Assembly (NCBI GenBank): GCA_964016885.1
Contig: OZ024743.1
Location: 348,736,700 to 348,800,699, forward strand
DNA: 64,000 nucleotides
From: Eledone cirrhosa
Taxonomy: Eukaryota; Mollusca; Cephalopoda; Octopoda; Eledonidae
Reading direction: 5' to 3'
In this document: positions 23,100 to 33,589 of the stretch, in pieces
Layout: each line of letters starts with the position of its first letter
How positions within the stretch are numbered: the stretch's first letter is position 1
Notes under the pieces: generated by a model
Database searches by the model: none
Told to the model about the DNA's origin: nothing
The model's input: only the letters and a program-made list of their open reading frames with translations
Program-made: the position numbers and the translations under genes

Positions 23100-23990
23100 C
23101 AACAACAACAAAAGCAGCAGTAACGACGAAGCCACACGACAGATAGAGCCGCCCAGGATACATCATTCGCGAAGGCTGCCAAAAATGTTAAAACGAGTAC
23201 GCATTAGCTACACGGAAATGATGCAAGCCAAGGTGTTGGTAAAAGAAAAACGGACACAGGGTAAGAATCACCCACCCGACGTCATGAAAAACCGACGGTT
23301 TGCAACCGTACACCTGGACTGAATTCGCGCTAGGTGGAATGGGCGAGCTAGTCGCAGATCCAAAGTGCTATGGGTGCCGTTTGGGCACAGAAAACCTATA
23401 TAGACCAATGGATGTTTTCTTCGCTACACCCGAAGATGCCAGAGTTTGGTCCATTACACCACTCTGCAGTGACGAAATAGTGATGGTGACCACATACTCC
23501 AGCGAGAGAGTGACCCAGGTTCCGCCCTCAGGGGAGATCGCTTGGCTGATGGCGGCCGTCCTCACTGAGGTCGAGGAGTCAACAACAATCCTAGACGTCA
23601 TGCGTATAATGCAGGAAAAATGGTCAGGCTCAGGGATGGAGCTAATCAGCCAACGAAACCATGAAAGCATAGAGGCTATCTCCGACGAGATCGACCTGGA
23701 CGGCGGCAGCCATCTACCCGTGACAGTGGAAGGTAGGCGGCCAAGGTGTGATGGGTGCAGAGACAAAACACACCTTAAATCCTTTCACCCTACAAGGTGG
23801 CCCACGACTGATGTGGCCAAACCACCCGAAGCCGCTGTGGCAGAAAAACAACCAGTGCCAAGCAACACCAACAATAAAAATACCATCTCCACCACTAACA
23901 ACGCCAACGAGAAAAGATGATGAAAAAAACAAAAAAAATAATAAGTGTACGACCCTACCGCCATCATCATCAACAGCCACACCCCCACTA
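23100..23990 (+). pseudogene. Tx1-like LINE ORF1 (copy 4)
   Basis: After a short CAA-rich patch the sequence aligns with the ORF1 core at 10060-9600: KRVRISYTEMMQAKVLVKEK near 23190. A frame change follows, then the long frame 23300-23920 with YGCRLGTENLYRPMDVFF and VTQVPPSGEIAWLMAAVL. The knuckle is present but altered: CDGCRDKTHLKSFH ends in His where the sister copy has Cys. The Asn/Thr-rich tail (NTNNKNTISTTNNANEK) follows. The sequence then jumps to ORF2 linker sequence at about 23995, so the whole endonuclease is missing. Confidence 0.8.
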
Positions 23991-23994
23991 CCAC

Positions 23995-25625
23995 CTACAC
24001 AATCAGAGCTAGGGCGCGTGCTCTCAGACACGAGTGGACGAAAGATTTTCGATGGGCCCGAGTGGCGGAGGCACATCATAGCAACGAAGCCACGATCCGG
24101 TTTTTGGAGGACCAAGACGGACGCATGTTACTCGACTTCGGGAAAATGTGTACGGTTTTTCAGCGACACTTCACACAGCTCTTCGGATGCATGTCGGGTT
24201 GGATCGCGGGATCGATATTACAGCCTACCTCGATGGATTGCCGTGGCTCTCAGCTACTGAGGTGGATCATTGCGAAAAGCTAATAACAGCTGCTGAAGTA
24301 CGTGAGGCAATGACTGACTGCACGAAGGGTAAATCGCCTCGTTTGGATGGTCTGCCCTACGAGCTTTCCGTATATATGCCACATTGTTCGGCGACCTCTT
24401 CGTGGAGGTATACTGCAACTGGAAGCAGAACGGAAGAATTCCTAACTCTCTGAGCAGAGGAGAAATGGCGCTGCTGATAAAGGACCCGAACGAGGGGGGC
24501 AACATACATAATTTGATCCATAAAATATGGTCAATACATAAGATAAACGCAGAGTTCAACATTTTAGCCAGGGTGCTAGCAACGAGGTAGGGGCTTGTCA
24601 CCGGTGGTCTGGTGGATGAGGCACAGACATGTGACATTCGAGACACATCCAAACACGACAACCTCCAGTTCATACGATACACCATGAGCACAACAACCTC
24701 CAGTTCATACGATACACCATGGAGAGGGCAGCTAATGAAACTGGCACTGGCGGGACTTTGATCTATTTTCATCTGTCGAATCCTTTCGATAGTGTTGATC
24801 ATTGTTATCGGGCGGAGCACCTGAGGGCGGCCGGATTTGGCCCGTCTTCAGTGGTGGATCGCTGCCATGATCAGCGACCTGCTCTGTGGTGAGAGTGAAC
24901 GGTCAACTTTCTGAACCCTTCAAAATTATGCGCTCGGTCCAGCAATTATGTCCCCTCGCATCCCTGTTGTAGGTATTGATTCACGAGCCATTACTGCACA
25001 AATTGGAGACGTTGAGGACGGAAAGATTGGTTAAATTGTTAGGGGTCTGGTTCGGTCCAGACCTTCAGACGGACAAAAACTGGAACGAGGTGACGAACAG
25101 GCTGGACTCTCTCACCCAGAAATGGGCTGAGGGGAAGCTATTCCTGAAAGGTCGAGTGGAGGTGGTGAACGCGTACATCGCATTCCTCATCTACTACCAC
25201 CTGACCGCCTAAGACTGCGCCTAAGACTGCGCTGGAGCGTTTGCTCTTTCGCTTTTTGTGGACGGGACGCACTCCGATGGTCAGGTGGCCATCTGTAGTC
25301 CCCACCCGCTACGCCGAGGGGTGGGCATGCCGTGACTGATGATGCGCAGACATGGAATAAGGCTACGGCAACTCCACCACTTCCTCGACTGTGAACAGGT
25401 GTGGTCGCCGTTTGCAAGACACGCTTTCCCTCAGCTCGTCTCCTTGACGGAACTGCAGTTCTGGGTCAAGTGAAGACCAAAAAGGAGCGCTTGGAGATTG
25501 GAATGTCTTCAGGCGCTCACAGCTATCTACCAATCGGGCGATGCGATCGGTGGAAACTCCACATTAGCGTTCTATAGAGGGTTAGTAGAGAGAAAGAGCG
25601 ACGACATGCTTGGGAAGACTATAGG
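23995..25625 (+). pseudogene. Tx1-like LINE ORF2 (copy 4), endonuclease and RT catalytic box deleted
   Basis: It starts in the linker (IRARARALRHEWTKDFRWA) and passes DCTKGKSPRLDGLPYEL (24310) and the N-terminal RT region. It is joined at about 25018 from the region before the catalytic YADD (VLIHEPLLHKLETLR) directly to LVKLLGVWFGPDLQTDKNW beyond it. The catalytic box and roughly 60-70 following residues are therefore absent. The C-terminal region continues to 25625 (WKLECLQALTAIYQ-like block near 25495). A tandem duplication of about 32 bases lies at 24658-24721. Heavily damaged. Confidence 0.8.
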
Positions 25626-26071
25626 CGTTATATTGGTTCAACGTTCATCGATTTTATTATGGCTTCTATATTTTTGTTATAAACTATAATAAAGAAAGGA
25701 TTGCGGGACTGCATCCAGAATATAATTTGTTATCCAGTTTGTAAAATAAGGTGGATTACTTTGAATAAATAATGAATGAATATTACATAATTTATCTACT
25801 AAATTTCATAACACATGATTAAACATATATTAAAAGTATTATTTCATAGTTCAAGACTCACTCCTTTTAAAAGTTTCAAATTTCAATACTTCCGGTATAT
25901 CTAAACGATATATATAGACAGAGAGTGAAAGAGAAAGATGAAGCGATTTGGATTTGTTCAACACACTGATGTGTGTGTGTGTGCCTGTATGTTGTTGTTC
26001 TTTGATTTTATAAAATTGCGAGAGCGAGAAATAGAGATTGTATGTGTGAGTATATACAGAGAGTAGTGACT

Positions 26072-26078
<7 letters not shown>
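25626..26078. other. Unassigned AT-rich sequence
   Basis: No gene or repeat recognised apart from a short GT patch near 25970. Confidence 0.45.

Positions 26079-26116
<38 letters not shown>
26079..26116. repeat. (TA)n microsatellite
   Basis: TA repeat directly abutting the palindrome that follows. Confidence 0.95.
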
Positions 26117-26119
<3 letters not shown>

Positions 26120-26193
26120 ATCAAAAGATGGTTAAAGGAGTTCCATGTATTTTAATAAAATACATGGAACTCCTTTAACCATCTTTTGATCTT
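26117..26193. repeat. Perfect 38-bp inverted repeat with one-base centre
   Basis: Positions 26117-26154 are exactly complementary to 26156-26193 around the single base 26155. Pairing extends a few more bases into the flanking TA. RNA from either strand would form a long uninterrupted hairpin. Confidence 0.95.
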
Positions 26194-26283
26194 ATATTAT
26201 GTATACTCCAGTCCTACAAACTGTAGAGTGCTTCTTATCCGATATCTGCATTGCTTTATTGTACTACAATATAACTCACCTCC

Positions 26284-26287
<4 letters not shown>

Positions 26288-26340
<53 letters not shown>
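26288..26340. repeat. (TA)n microsatellite
   Basis: Uninterrupted TA repeat leading into the fold-back element. Confidence 0.95.
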
Positions 26341-26341
<1 letters not shown>

Positions 26342-26345
<4 letters not shown>

Positions 26346-26565
26346 TACAAATATTAATAAAATAGATGTTCTTTTGATCAATTACATTTTATTATACATA
26401 TTTCGGATGTACAACAGTACGTCCTCATCAGACAAAATATAATAATACATGACATACCCTGAGTTGTTAAATGGTTAAGATTTGGACGTACTGTTGTACA
26501 TCCGAAATATGTATAATAAAATGTAATTGATCAAAAGAATATCTATTTTATTAATATTTGTATTT
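26342..26565. mobile_element. Fold-back element with about 82-bp arms
   Basis: The left arm 26342-26424 and right arm 26484-26565 are inverted copies with few mismatches, separated by about 60 bases. The left arm plus spacer holds a complete hammerhead candidate on the minus strand. The right arm holds only its stem II and GAAA half on the plus strand. The structure suggests a Penelope-derived terminal repeat in head-to-head arrangement; this is inference. Confidence 0.8.
26381..26443 (-). ncRNA. Hammerhead ribozyme candidate in fold-back arm
   Basis: On the minus strand the core reads CUGAUGA (complement of 26425-26431). A 20-base stem II follows (26424-26405: GGA, mismatch, GUAC, loop UGUU, GUAC, mismatch, UCC). 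Then come GAAA (26404-26401), a minimal stem III of three pairs with a two-base loop (26401-26394) and H17 at 26393 (A). Stem I would pair 26443-26432 with 26392-26381 in twelve consecutive pairs, two of them G-U. All invariant core bases are present. The very short stem III is like the minimal hammerheads reported from retroelements, which work better as dimers. Activity is untested. Confidence 0.6.
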
Positions 26566-26662
26566 TAATATTAATAACTCTGGAAAATATTTTTTTCGTA
26601 GAGTGCTTCCAATCTACTGTAAAACTCATTCTTTGATATACTCATAGAATCTTGTTTAACTC

Positions 26663-26667
<5 letters not shown>

Positions 26668-26720
<53 letters not shown>
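26668..26720. repeat. (TA)n microsatellite
   Basis: Uninterrupted TA repeat. Confidence 0.95.
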
Positions 26721-26725
<5 letters not shown>

Positions 26726-27385
26726 AAAATGGAACGGGAACAAAACAAAGAGGCAGTACGAACAAAGGTTTATTAGTTTCACGCTCTTGAGAGTGTGTGT
26801 GGGGGGGGGGACTTTTCAGGCGAAAAGTGTTTGGGAATAGAGTTCCGAGGGTGTGTAGGGGAGTGGAGGAGAGGCATTTAGAAAAAAAGAGGTGGGTAGA
26901 AGAAAGGGAGGAAAAACGGTGGAAGAGGTACAAATAAAAGTAAATATAAAAAAATAAAAATAAAAATAAACATGAAGATAAACAAGTGGTGGAAGTATGT
27001 GGGGCGTGTAGGGGTGGTGGCGGGTGGAGTAGGGAGTGGGAGGCGGAGTGTCCGAGAGGGGAGGGCTGAAGGTGGTGTATGTGTGTAGGTGTACGTGTGT
27101 GTGTGTGTATGTGAATGTGAGAGTTGGGGGAAGAACGAGGTTCCATGTTCAGGAAAAGTTGTGTGTATGAGGTGGGGTGTAGGTCGGTGTGTGTGCGCCT
27201 GTGGATGTGGAGGTGTGGGGGAGGGGGGAGAGGATTCCGGAGGCTGAGTGTGTATATATGTGGGGGTACGCATGTGTGTGTGGTGTTTATACGTATTGTG
27301 GATGTAGGTGGCGTGGTTCGAAATAAATGTTTGTGAGTGTATGTCCGTGGGTAAGTTCCTAATATATGTTTATACATGTGAATAG
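26721..27385. repeat. G-rich / GT-rich low-complexity sequence
   Basis: Purine- and GT-rich, with GGGGGGGGGG near 26802-26811 and many GTGTGT and GGGGAG runs. The long Pro/His/Thr-rich minus-strand frame here is a product of this composition. Confidence 0.6.
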
Positions 27386-27995
27386 AGTTCTACTGAAGCA
27401 GTTAGAGAAGTTCAAGTATCTTGGAGCCGTGTTCATGAGAGGTGGAATGCAGAAGGGTGAATTAAGTGCAAGAATTGCAAAAGCTGATGCAGTAATGCGC
27501 CAGCTTCAGCATTCAGCAATCAGAAGAAGGAGGTAGGTGTAAAAGCCAAACTCGCTGTCTTCCTGGTATTCCTGCCAACTCTTACCGAGGATCATGAATC
27601 ATGAGTAATAAGCAAAAGAATACAATTGCAAATAAAAGCGGCAGAAATGGGATTCCTCCGAAGAGTCTTTGGAGTAACGTTACTCGATAAGGTGCATAGC
27701 TCAGAGAGCAGAGAATCACTCATGGTAGGGCCGCTTCTTCTCCGAATTGAGATATCACAATTCCGATATTATGAGCATGTGGTTAGAATGTCTCAGAAAA
27801 GAACCACTGGAAATATTTTACAGGCAAAATCAACCGGCAAGGGACCTAGAGGTAGACCCTGAGCAAGATAGTTGCATAACATCCATGAGCTTGGCTGGTC
27901 TCACTTTGGGATCCAGCTGGATCAGTTAGAGATGTTTGCTTCTGACAGACTCGCTGGAAGGAGTGTTTGAGAAGGATTCTGCCCACACGACTCTC
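27386..27995 (+). pseudogene. LINE C-terminal fragment ((GAA)n-tailed family)
   Basis: Plus-strand pieces read EKFKYLGAVFMRGGMQKGEL (27400), then AEMGFLRRVFGVTLLDKV and LLLRIEISQFRYYEHVVRM (27640-27800), then STGKGPRGRP. This is the C-terminal region of a widespread LINE family that I cannot place firmly (possibly RTE-like). The 3' end near 27990 carries AATAAGAAGAAG, a short GAA tail. The same blocks occur on the minus strand at 34535-34740. Frameshifts occur near 27535 and 27860. Confidence 0.7.
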
Positions 27996-29046
27996 TCAGA
28001 AATAAGAAGAAGATGTTGTCGATTTATTTTTCAATTTACATATATATATTTGCGTATAATACCAATATGGACTCTACATATGCTAGCAGAAAACCACCGG
28101 GGGGAGGTTTTGCTGTTGGGACCTGTAATGTTCTCCTAAATGCGAAATCTAGTTTCATTGTGTTATTATATTGTGCTGTGTGTGCTTGAACATATGATAA
28201 CTTCTTCATCGGTTTTGAAGATGTTACTTCAGCTGTTGGAACGCTGAATGGCCAGCTCGTGAATTAACATGTAATTAGTTGTGTATTGCACTGACACGAA
28301 CACTATTAACAGAATTCTCGAGCCGACTAATTGTGACAGTGTTTGACAAGTCTCGATCTTTGAATTACTGTTGCAATCAATTATCCGGTCTTCTGCACAT
28401 TTTGCATCTACACAATTTCACTCACAAGACCTGGCTCAACGAGAAGTTGGTATTTTTCAAAGATTACCGCGCAGTAATATCGAACTATGGAAATAAATTC
28501 TTAAACTCGCAAATACGCCTGCGTCTAGTGTGTACATTTCATATCGCTGGAGATTTGGTTGAATTTTTCCATTGAAATGTCTATGGCCTCAGTGTAGGAT
28601 TAAGTTAGTGCGAGTATCGTAGAATATATTATATACGGAATCTATAAAGGTTAAAAAAAATTGTATCAAATTAAAATGAAGCCCTTAGAATAGCGGATCT
28701 GAAATTTAGAGTCCGTTACAAATGCCGCTCTTGCTGCTAGGATAATCAGGTACTGTTTGACCTCAATCACTATTTTAATTTTAATTTTTTTTTCTTTTGA
28801 TTGATAATAAGGAATCCCATATATCTGCCCAGTTCAGATCAGAACTACGACACTCACTGTCTTCGATCCTGCATAATGCATTTCCATAGCTAAAATATTG
28901 AAATATAAGATAAAAATATAAATCTGGGTCTTTTTGTTTTACTTTGAATATTTTTCTTGTGATTTTGTGCTCACTCACTGATTTCCAATTGCACTGTTGT
29001 GGTTTTCTCAATCATCTGTGCATATGTATATATAAATATATATATT

Positions 29047-29049
<3 letters not shown>
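27996..29049. other. Unassigned sequence
   Basis: A 98-residue plus frame at 28279-28575 has no recognisable motif. No splice-site-flanked coding pattern is evident. Confidence 0.4.
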
Positions 29050-29092
<43 letters not shown>

Positions 29093-29246
29093 TGTGCATG
29101 CATATGCATATATACATGTACGTATAAATGCATATTTATATTTGTATATATATATATATATATACAAAAAGTCGGAAACGAAGAAGAAGAAGAAGAAGAA
29201 GAAGAAGAAGAAGAAGAAGAAGAAGAAGAAGAAGAAGAAGAAGAAG
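29050..29246. repeat. (TG)n, (TA)n and (GAA)n microsatellites
   Basis: TG repeat to about 29100, TA around 29146-29163, then about 22 GAA units at 29179-29246. Confidence 0.95.
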
Positions 29247-29943
29247 GTGGCATTAAATATGATGCTCAGTAACAGCATGTGTTCATGTCTGAGAAGCCAT
29301 ACTCTATTGCAAGTTTTGTGGAAGTGGTGTGAGGTGAATGGGATGGCGCTATTTCAAGTGTGATCAAGGTGATAGCTACGCGATATCGTAATTAGCAGAA
29401 AATTAACTCAAGTGCTTAGATCAGATTTCTTAACAAGCTGTCTGCCAAAATAGATGACATTAGAGGCAAAAAACTAAACAAAACAAGCAGCAACAACAAT
29501 AAAAACAACAACAACTACGTCAATATCAAGAGCAGCAAAAACATCAACACCATGAACAACAACCAATGCTACTGAAAATCCGTGGTGATGACAGCAACAC
29601 CAACATCAGCAGCAATCAAATCAGCTGCAATGATTGCAACGTTAGACACTCTAACATTGGTGTAGTGCAGTTACAACAACAATCACATCGGCAGACAGTG
29701 CATTAGCTAACAACAGCAACAATCAGGCACGGTTTCCTTTCCTTAAACGATGTGCCAGTCGGAACGACTTAATTCCTGCGAAACAAATCAATTAGTTAAT
29801 ATGGTAATATTGGAATACTGGCATATATTATGTCTTTATGCTATGAAGTAAGACATAGAAATAAAAAAAAAAAAAAAAGAAAACAGAATTACATTGCACT
29901 ACATTGACATTATACTAAGCTATACTAGACGGCATTAGATTAC
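29247..29943. other. Unassigned sequence with CAA-rich patch
   Basis: CAA/CAG-rich from about 29480 to 29720 and an A run near 29865. No gene is recognised. Confidence 0.45.
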
Positions 29944-29954
29944 ATTATACTAAA

Positions 29955-30124
29955 TATCCGTAGAGGGTCGGGACGCCATGCTTTGCAGCACAGTAACGTC
30001 CCTTTACAAATTGCGTTCAAATCCCGCCGAGGATAACTTTGCCTTTCATCCTTACGGGGTCGATAAAATAAAGTACCAGTAATACACTGGTATAATTGCT
30101 GTCCTTGTGCCAAAAGTAGAAACA
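29955..30124 (+). mobile_element. tRNA-derived SINE (family A)
   Basis: Plus-strand copy, slightly 5'-truncated, with GTTCAAATCCCGCCGAGG and the body GGGGTCGATAAAATAAAGTA. It ends in GTAGAAACAATTATA. The 11-base repeat ATTATACTAAA at 29944-29954 and 30125-30135 is its target-site duplication. Confidence 0.95.
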
Positions 30125-30289
30125 ATTATACTAAAGTACACTACACTACATTACAATGCATAATGTATGCTTCATCAGCTTCAACGATTAGCATTAAGTC
30201 GTTTAATCAACTGGTTTTCTAACACGTGAAGTAACTGATACGTTAAGAATTTCACAATTTCGTGTAACATTAACGTACTTCTCAGGGAG

Positions 30290-30450
30290 ATTCAACCTGA
30301 CACAATAAGTGACAAGGCTGGAATGTATTCAGCATGAAGAAAAGCGATGACATCTGCTGAGACATACTGTTGTGATGTTGTTTGGGATATATCATTGATG
30401 TACAGGATGAAGGTCATTGGGTTAGTACTGTGCCTTGAGGGAAGTCATTA
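30290..30450 (-). pseudogene. Jockey-like LINE RT fragment, 3' side of the minisatellite
   Basis: Read on the minus strand, the sequence leaving the array gives RLLNDFPQGTVL. After one frame change it gives PMTFILYINDISQTTSQQYV and SADVIAFLHAEY. This is the RT segment from the PQGSVL block to the catalytic box, whose second Asp is lost (ADV instead of ADD). The reading frame of RLLNDFPQG is continuous with the last repeat units. Confidence 0.65.
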
Positions 30451-33345
30451 AGAAGGCGGTGCAGTCTGCAGGTGTGTCAATTGCTGGTCTTCATTAGGAA
30501 GGCGGTGCAGTCTGCATGTTTGTCCATCGCTGGTCTTCATTAGGAAGGCGGTGCAGTCTGCATGTTTGTCCATCCCTGGTCTTCATTAGGAAGGCGGTGC
30601 AGTCTGCAGGTGTGTCCATCGCTGGTCTTCATTAGGAAGGCGGTGCAGTCTGCATGTTTGTCCATCGCTGGTCTTCATTAGGAAGGCGGTGCAGTCTGCA
30701 TGTTTGTCCATCGCTGGTCTTCATTAGGAAGGCGGTGCAGTCTGCATGTTTGTCCATCGCTGGTCTTCATTAGGAAGGCGGTGCAGTCTGCATGTTTGTC
30801 CATCGCTGGTCTTCATTAGGAAGGCGGTGCAGTCTGCATGTTTGTCCATCGCTGGTCTTCATTAGGAAGGCGGTGCAGTCTGCAGGTGTGTCCATCGCTG
30901 GTCTTCATTAGGAAGGCGGTGCAGTCTGCATGTTTGTCCATCGCTGGTCTTCATTAGGAAGGCGGTGCAGTCTGCATGTTTGTCCATCGCTGGTCTTCAT
31001 TAGTAAGGCGGTGCAGTCTGCAGGTGTGTCCATCGCTGGTCTTCATTAGTAAGGCGGTGCAGTCTGCAGGTGTGTCCATCGCTGGTCTTCATTAGGAAGG
31101 CGGTGCAGTCTGCAGGTGTGTCCATCGCTGGTCTTCATTGGGAAGGCGGTGCAGTCTGCATGTTTGTCCATCGCTGGTCTTCATTAGGAAGGCGGTGCAG
31201 TCTGCATGTTTGTCCATCGCTGGTCTTCATTAGGAAGGCAGTGCAGTCTGCAGGTGTGTCCATCGCTGGTCTTCATTAGTAAGGCGGTGCAGTCTGCATG
31301 TTTGTCCATCGCTGGTCTTCATTAGGAAGGCGGTGCAGTCTGCATGTTTGTCCATCGCTGGTCTTCATTAGGAAGGCGGTGCAGTCTGCATGTTTGTCCA
31401 TCGCTGGTCTTCATTAGGAAGGCGGTGCAGTCTGCATGTTTGTCCATCGCTGGTCTTCATTAGTAAGGCGGTGCAGTCTGCAGGTGTGTCCATCGCTGGT
31501 CTTCATTAGGAAGGCGGTGCAGTCTGCAGGTGTGTCCATCGCTGGTCTTCATTAGGAAGGCGGTGCAGTCTGCATGTTTGTCCATCGCTGGTCTTCATTA
31601 GGAAGGCGGTGCAGTCTGCATGTTTGTCCATCGCTGGTCTTCATTAGGAAGGCGGTGCAGTCTGCATGTTTGTCCATGGCTGGTCTTCATTAGGAAGGCG
31701 GTGCAGTCTGCATGTTTGTCCATCGCTGGTCTTCATTAGGAAGGCAGTGCAGTCTGCAGGTGTGTCCATCGCTGGTCTTCATTAGGAAGGCGGTGCAGTC
31801 TGCATGTTTGTCCATCGCTGGTCTTCATTAGGAAGGCGGTGCAGTCTGCATGTTTGTCCATCGCTGGTCTTCATTAGGAAGGCGGTGCAGTCTGCATGTT
31901 TGTCCATCGCTGGTCTTCATTAGGAAGGCAGTGCAGTCTGCAGGTGTGTCCATCGCTGGTCTTCATTAGGAAGGCGGTGCAGTCTGCATGTTTGTCCATC
32001 GCTGGTCTTCATTAGGAAGGCGGTGCAGTCTGCATGTTTGTCCATCGCTGGTCTTCATTAGGAAGGCGGTGCAGTCTGCATGTTTGTCCATCGCTGGTCT
32101 TCATTAGGAAGGCAGTGCAGTCTGCAGGTGTGTCCATCGCTGGTCTTCATTAGGAAGGCGGTGCAGTCTGCATGTTTGTCCATCGCTGGTCTTCATTAGG
32201 AAGGCGGTGCAGTCTGCATGTTTGTCCATCGCTGGTCTTCATTAGGAAGGCAGTGCAGTCTGCAGGTGTGTCCATCGCTGGTCTTCATTAGGAAGGCGGT
32301 GCAGTCTGCATGTTTGTCCATCGCTGGTCTTCATTAGGAAGGCGGTGCAGTCTGCAGGTGTGTCCATCCCTGGTCTTCATTAGGAAGGCGGTGCAGTCTG
32401 CATGTTTGTCCATCGCTGGTCTTCATTAGGAAGGCGGTGCAGTCTGCATGTTTGTCCATCGCTGGTCTTCATTAGTAAGGCGGTGCAGTCTGCAGGTGTG
32501 TCCATCGCTGGTCTTCATTAGGAAGGCGGTGCAGTCTGCATGTTTGTCCATCCCTGGTCTTCATTAGGAAGGCGGTGCAGTCTGCATGCTTGTCCATCGC
32601 TGGTCTTCATTAGGAAGGCGGTGCAGTCTGCAGGTGTGTCCATCGCTGGTCTTCATTAGGAAGGCGGTGCAGTCTGCAGGTGTGTCCATCGCTGGTCTTC
32701 ATTAGGAAGGCGGTGCAGTCTGCAGGTGTGTCCATCGCTGGTCTTCATTAGGAAGGCGGTGCAGTCTGCAGGTGTGTCCATCGCTGGTCTTCATTAGGAA
32801 GGCGGTGCAGTCTGCATGCTTGTCCATCGCTGGTCTTCATTAGGAAGGCGGTGCAGTCTGCAGGTGTGTCCATCGCTGGTCTTCATTAGGAAGGCGGTGC
32901 AGTCTGCAGGTGTGTCCATCGCTGGTCTTCATTAGGAAGGCGGTGCAGTCTGCAGGTGTGTCCATCGCTGGTCTTCATTAGGAAGGCGGTGCAGTCTGCA
33001 GGTGTGTCCATCGCTGGTCTTCATTAGGAAGGCGGTGCAGTCTGCAGGTTTGTCCATCGCTGGTCTTCATTAGGAAGGCGGTGCAGTCTGCATGTTTGTC
33101 CATGGCTGGTCTTCATTAGGAAGGCGGTGCAGTCTGCAGGTGTGTCCATCGCTGGTCTTCATTAGGAAGGCGGTGCAGTCTGCATATTTGTCCATGGCTG
33201 GTCTTCATTAGGAAGGCGGTGCAGTCTGCAGGTTTGTCCATCCCTGGTCTTCATTAGGAAGGCGGTGCAGTCTGCATGTTTGTCCATCGCTGGTCTTCAT
33301 TAGGAAGGCAGTGCAGTCTGCAGGTTTGTCCATCCCTGGTCTTCA
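30451..33345. repeat. 46-bp minisatellite, about 63 head-to-tail units, derived from LINE RT
   Basis: The unit (plus strand) begins GGAAGGCGGTGCAGTCTGCA and ends CTGGTCTTCATTA. The same diagnostic position falls at 30458, 31240, 31746, 31930, 32114, 32252 and 33310, all exact multiples of 46 apart. The array therefore shows no net indel over about 2.9 kb. Common variants are CATGTTTG versus CAGGTGTG, GGCGG versus GGCAG, and GGAAGG versus GTAAGG. On the minus strand the unit encodes KTSDGHTCRLHRLLND-like residues in one frame, which runs into PQG of the flanking RT. Since 46 is not a multiple of three, the array as a whole is not coding. Confidence 0.97.
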
Positions 33346-33430
33346 GTACAAAACTTCAGTTAGCTACGGTGTGGCAACATGGCACAGTCAGGAATTGCTC
33401 TAATAAACATACTTAGAAGTTACATAAACA
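33346..33430 (-). pseudogene. Jockey-like LINE RT fragment, 5' side of the minisatellite
   Basis: Minus-strand reading into the array gives SFVLKTRDGQTCRLH. This is the RT stretch expected just before the sequence that continues at 30450. The array therefore interrupts one RT gene at a single point. Beyond about 33430 the similarity is lost. Confidence 0.55.
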
Positions 33431-33589
33431 TACTTATAACAGCATCTTAACACTGACCAGGGGATGCATCGGTCCCACATCAGCTGAATATCTCCCTGTA
33501 TTCTCAAGCCCTGTTCCTGTACCTCTTCATAAAGTGCATAACAGACACAGATTGATAAGCATGGCCTCAGTAGGCTCAAGTTTTCTGCT

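Noticed and set aside
26664..27377. 237-residue Pro/His/Thr-rich minus-strand protein
   Set aside because: Low-complexity G/GT-rich antisense with a TA-repeat C-terminus; no domain.
28279..28575. 98-residue plus-strand ORF as a host exon
   Set aside because: No recognisable motif; sequence around it has no coding continuity or convincing splice sites.
30451..33345. CRISPR-like or repeat-protein gene reading of the 46-bp array
   Set aside because: Units are directly head to tail with no spacers. The period is not divisible by three, and TAG/TAA/TGA stops recur in every frame.
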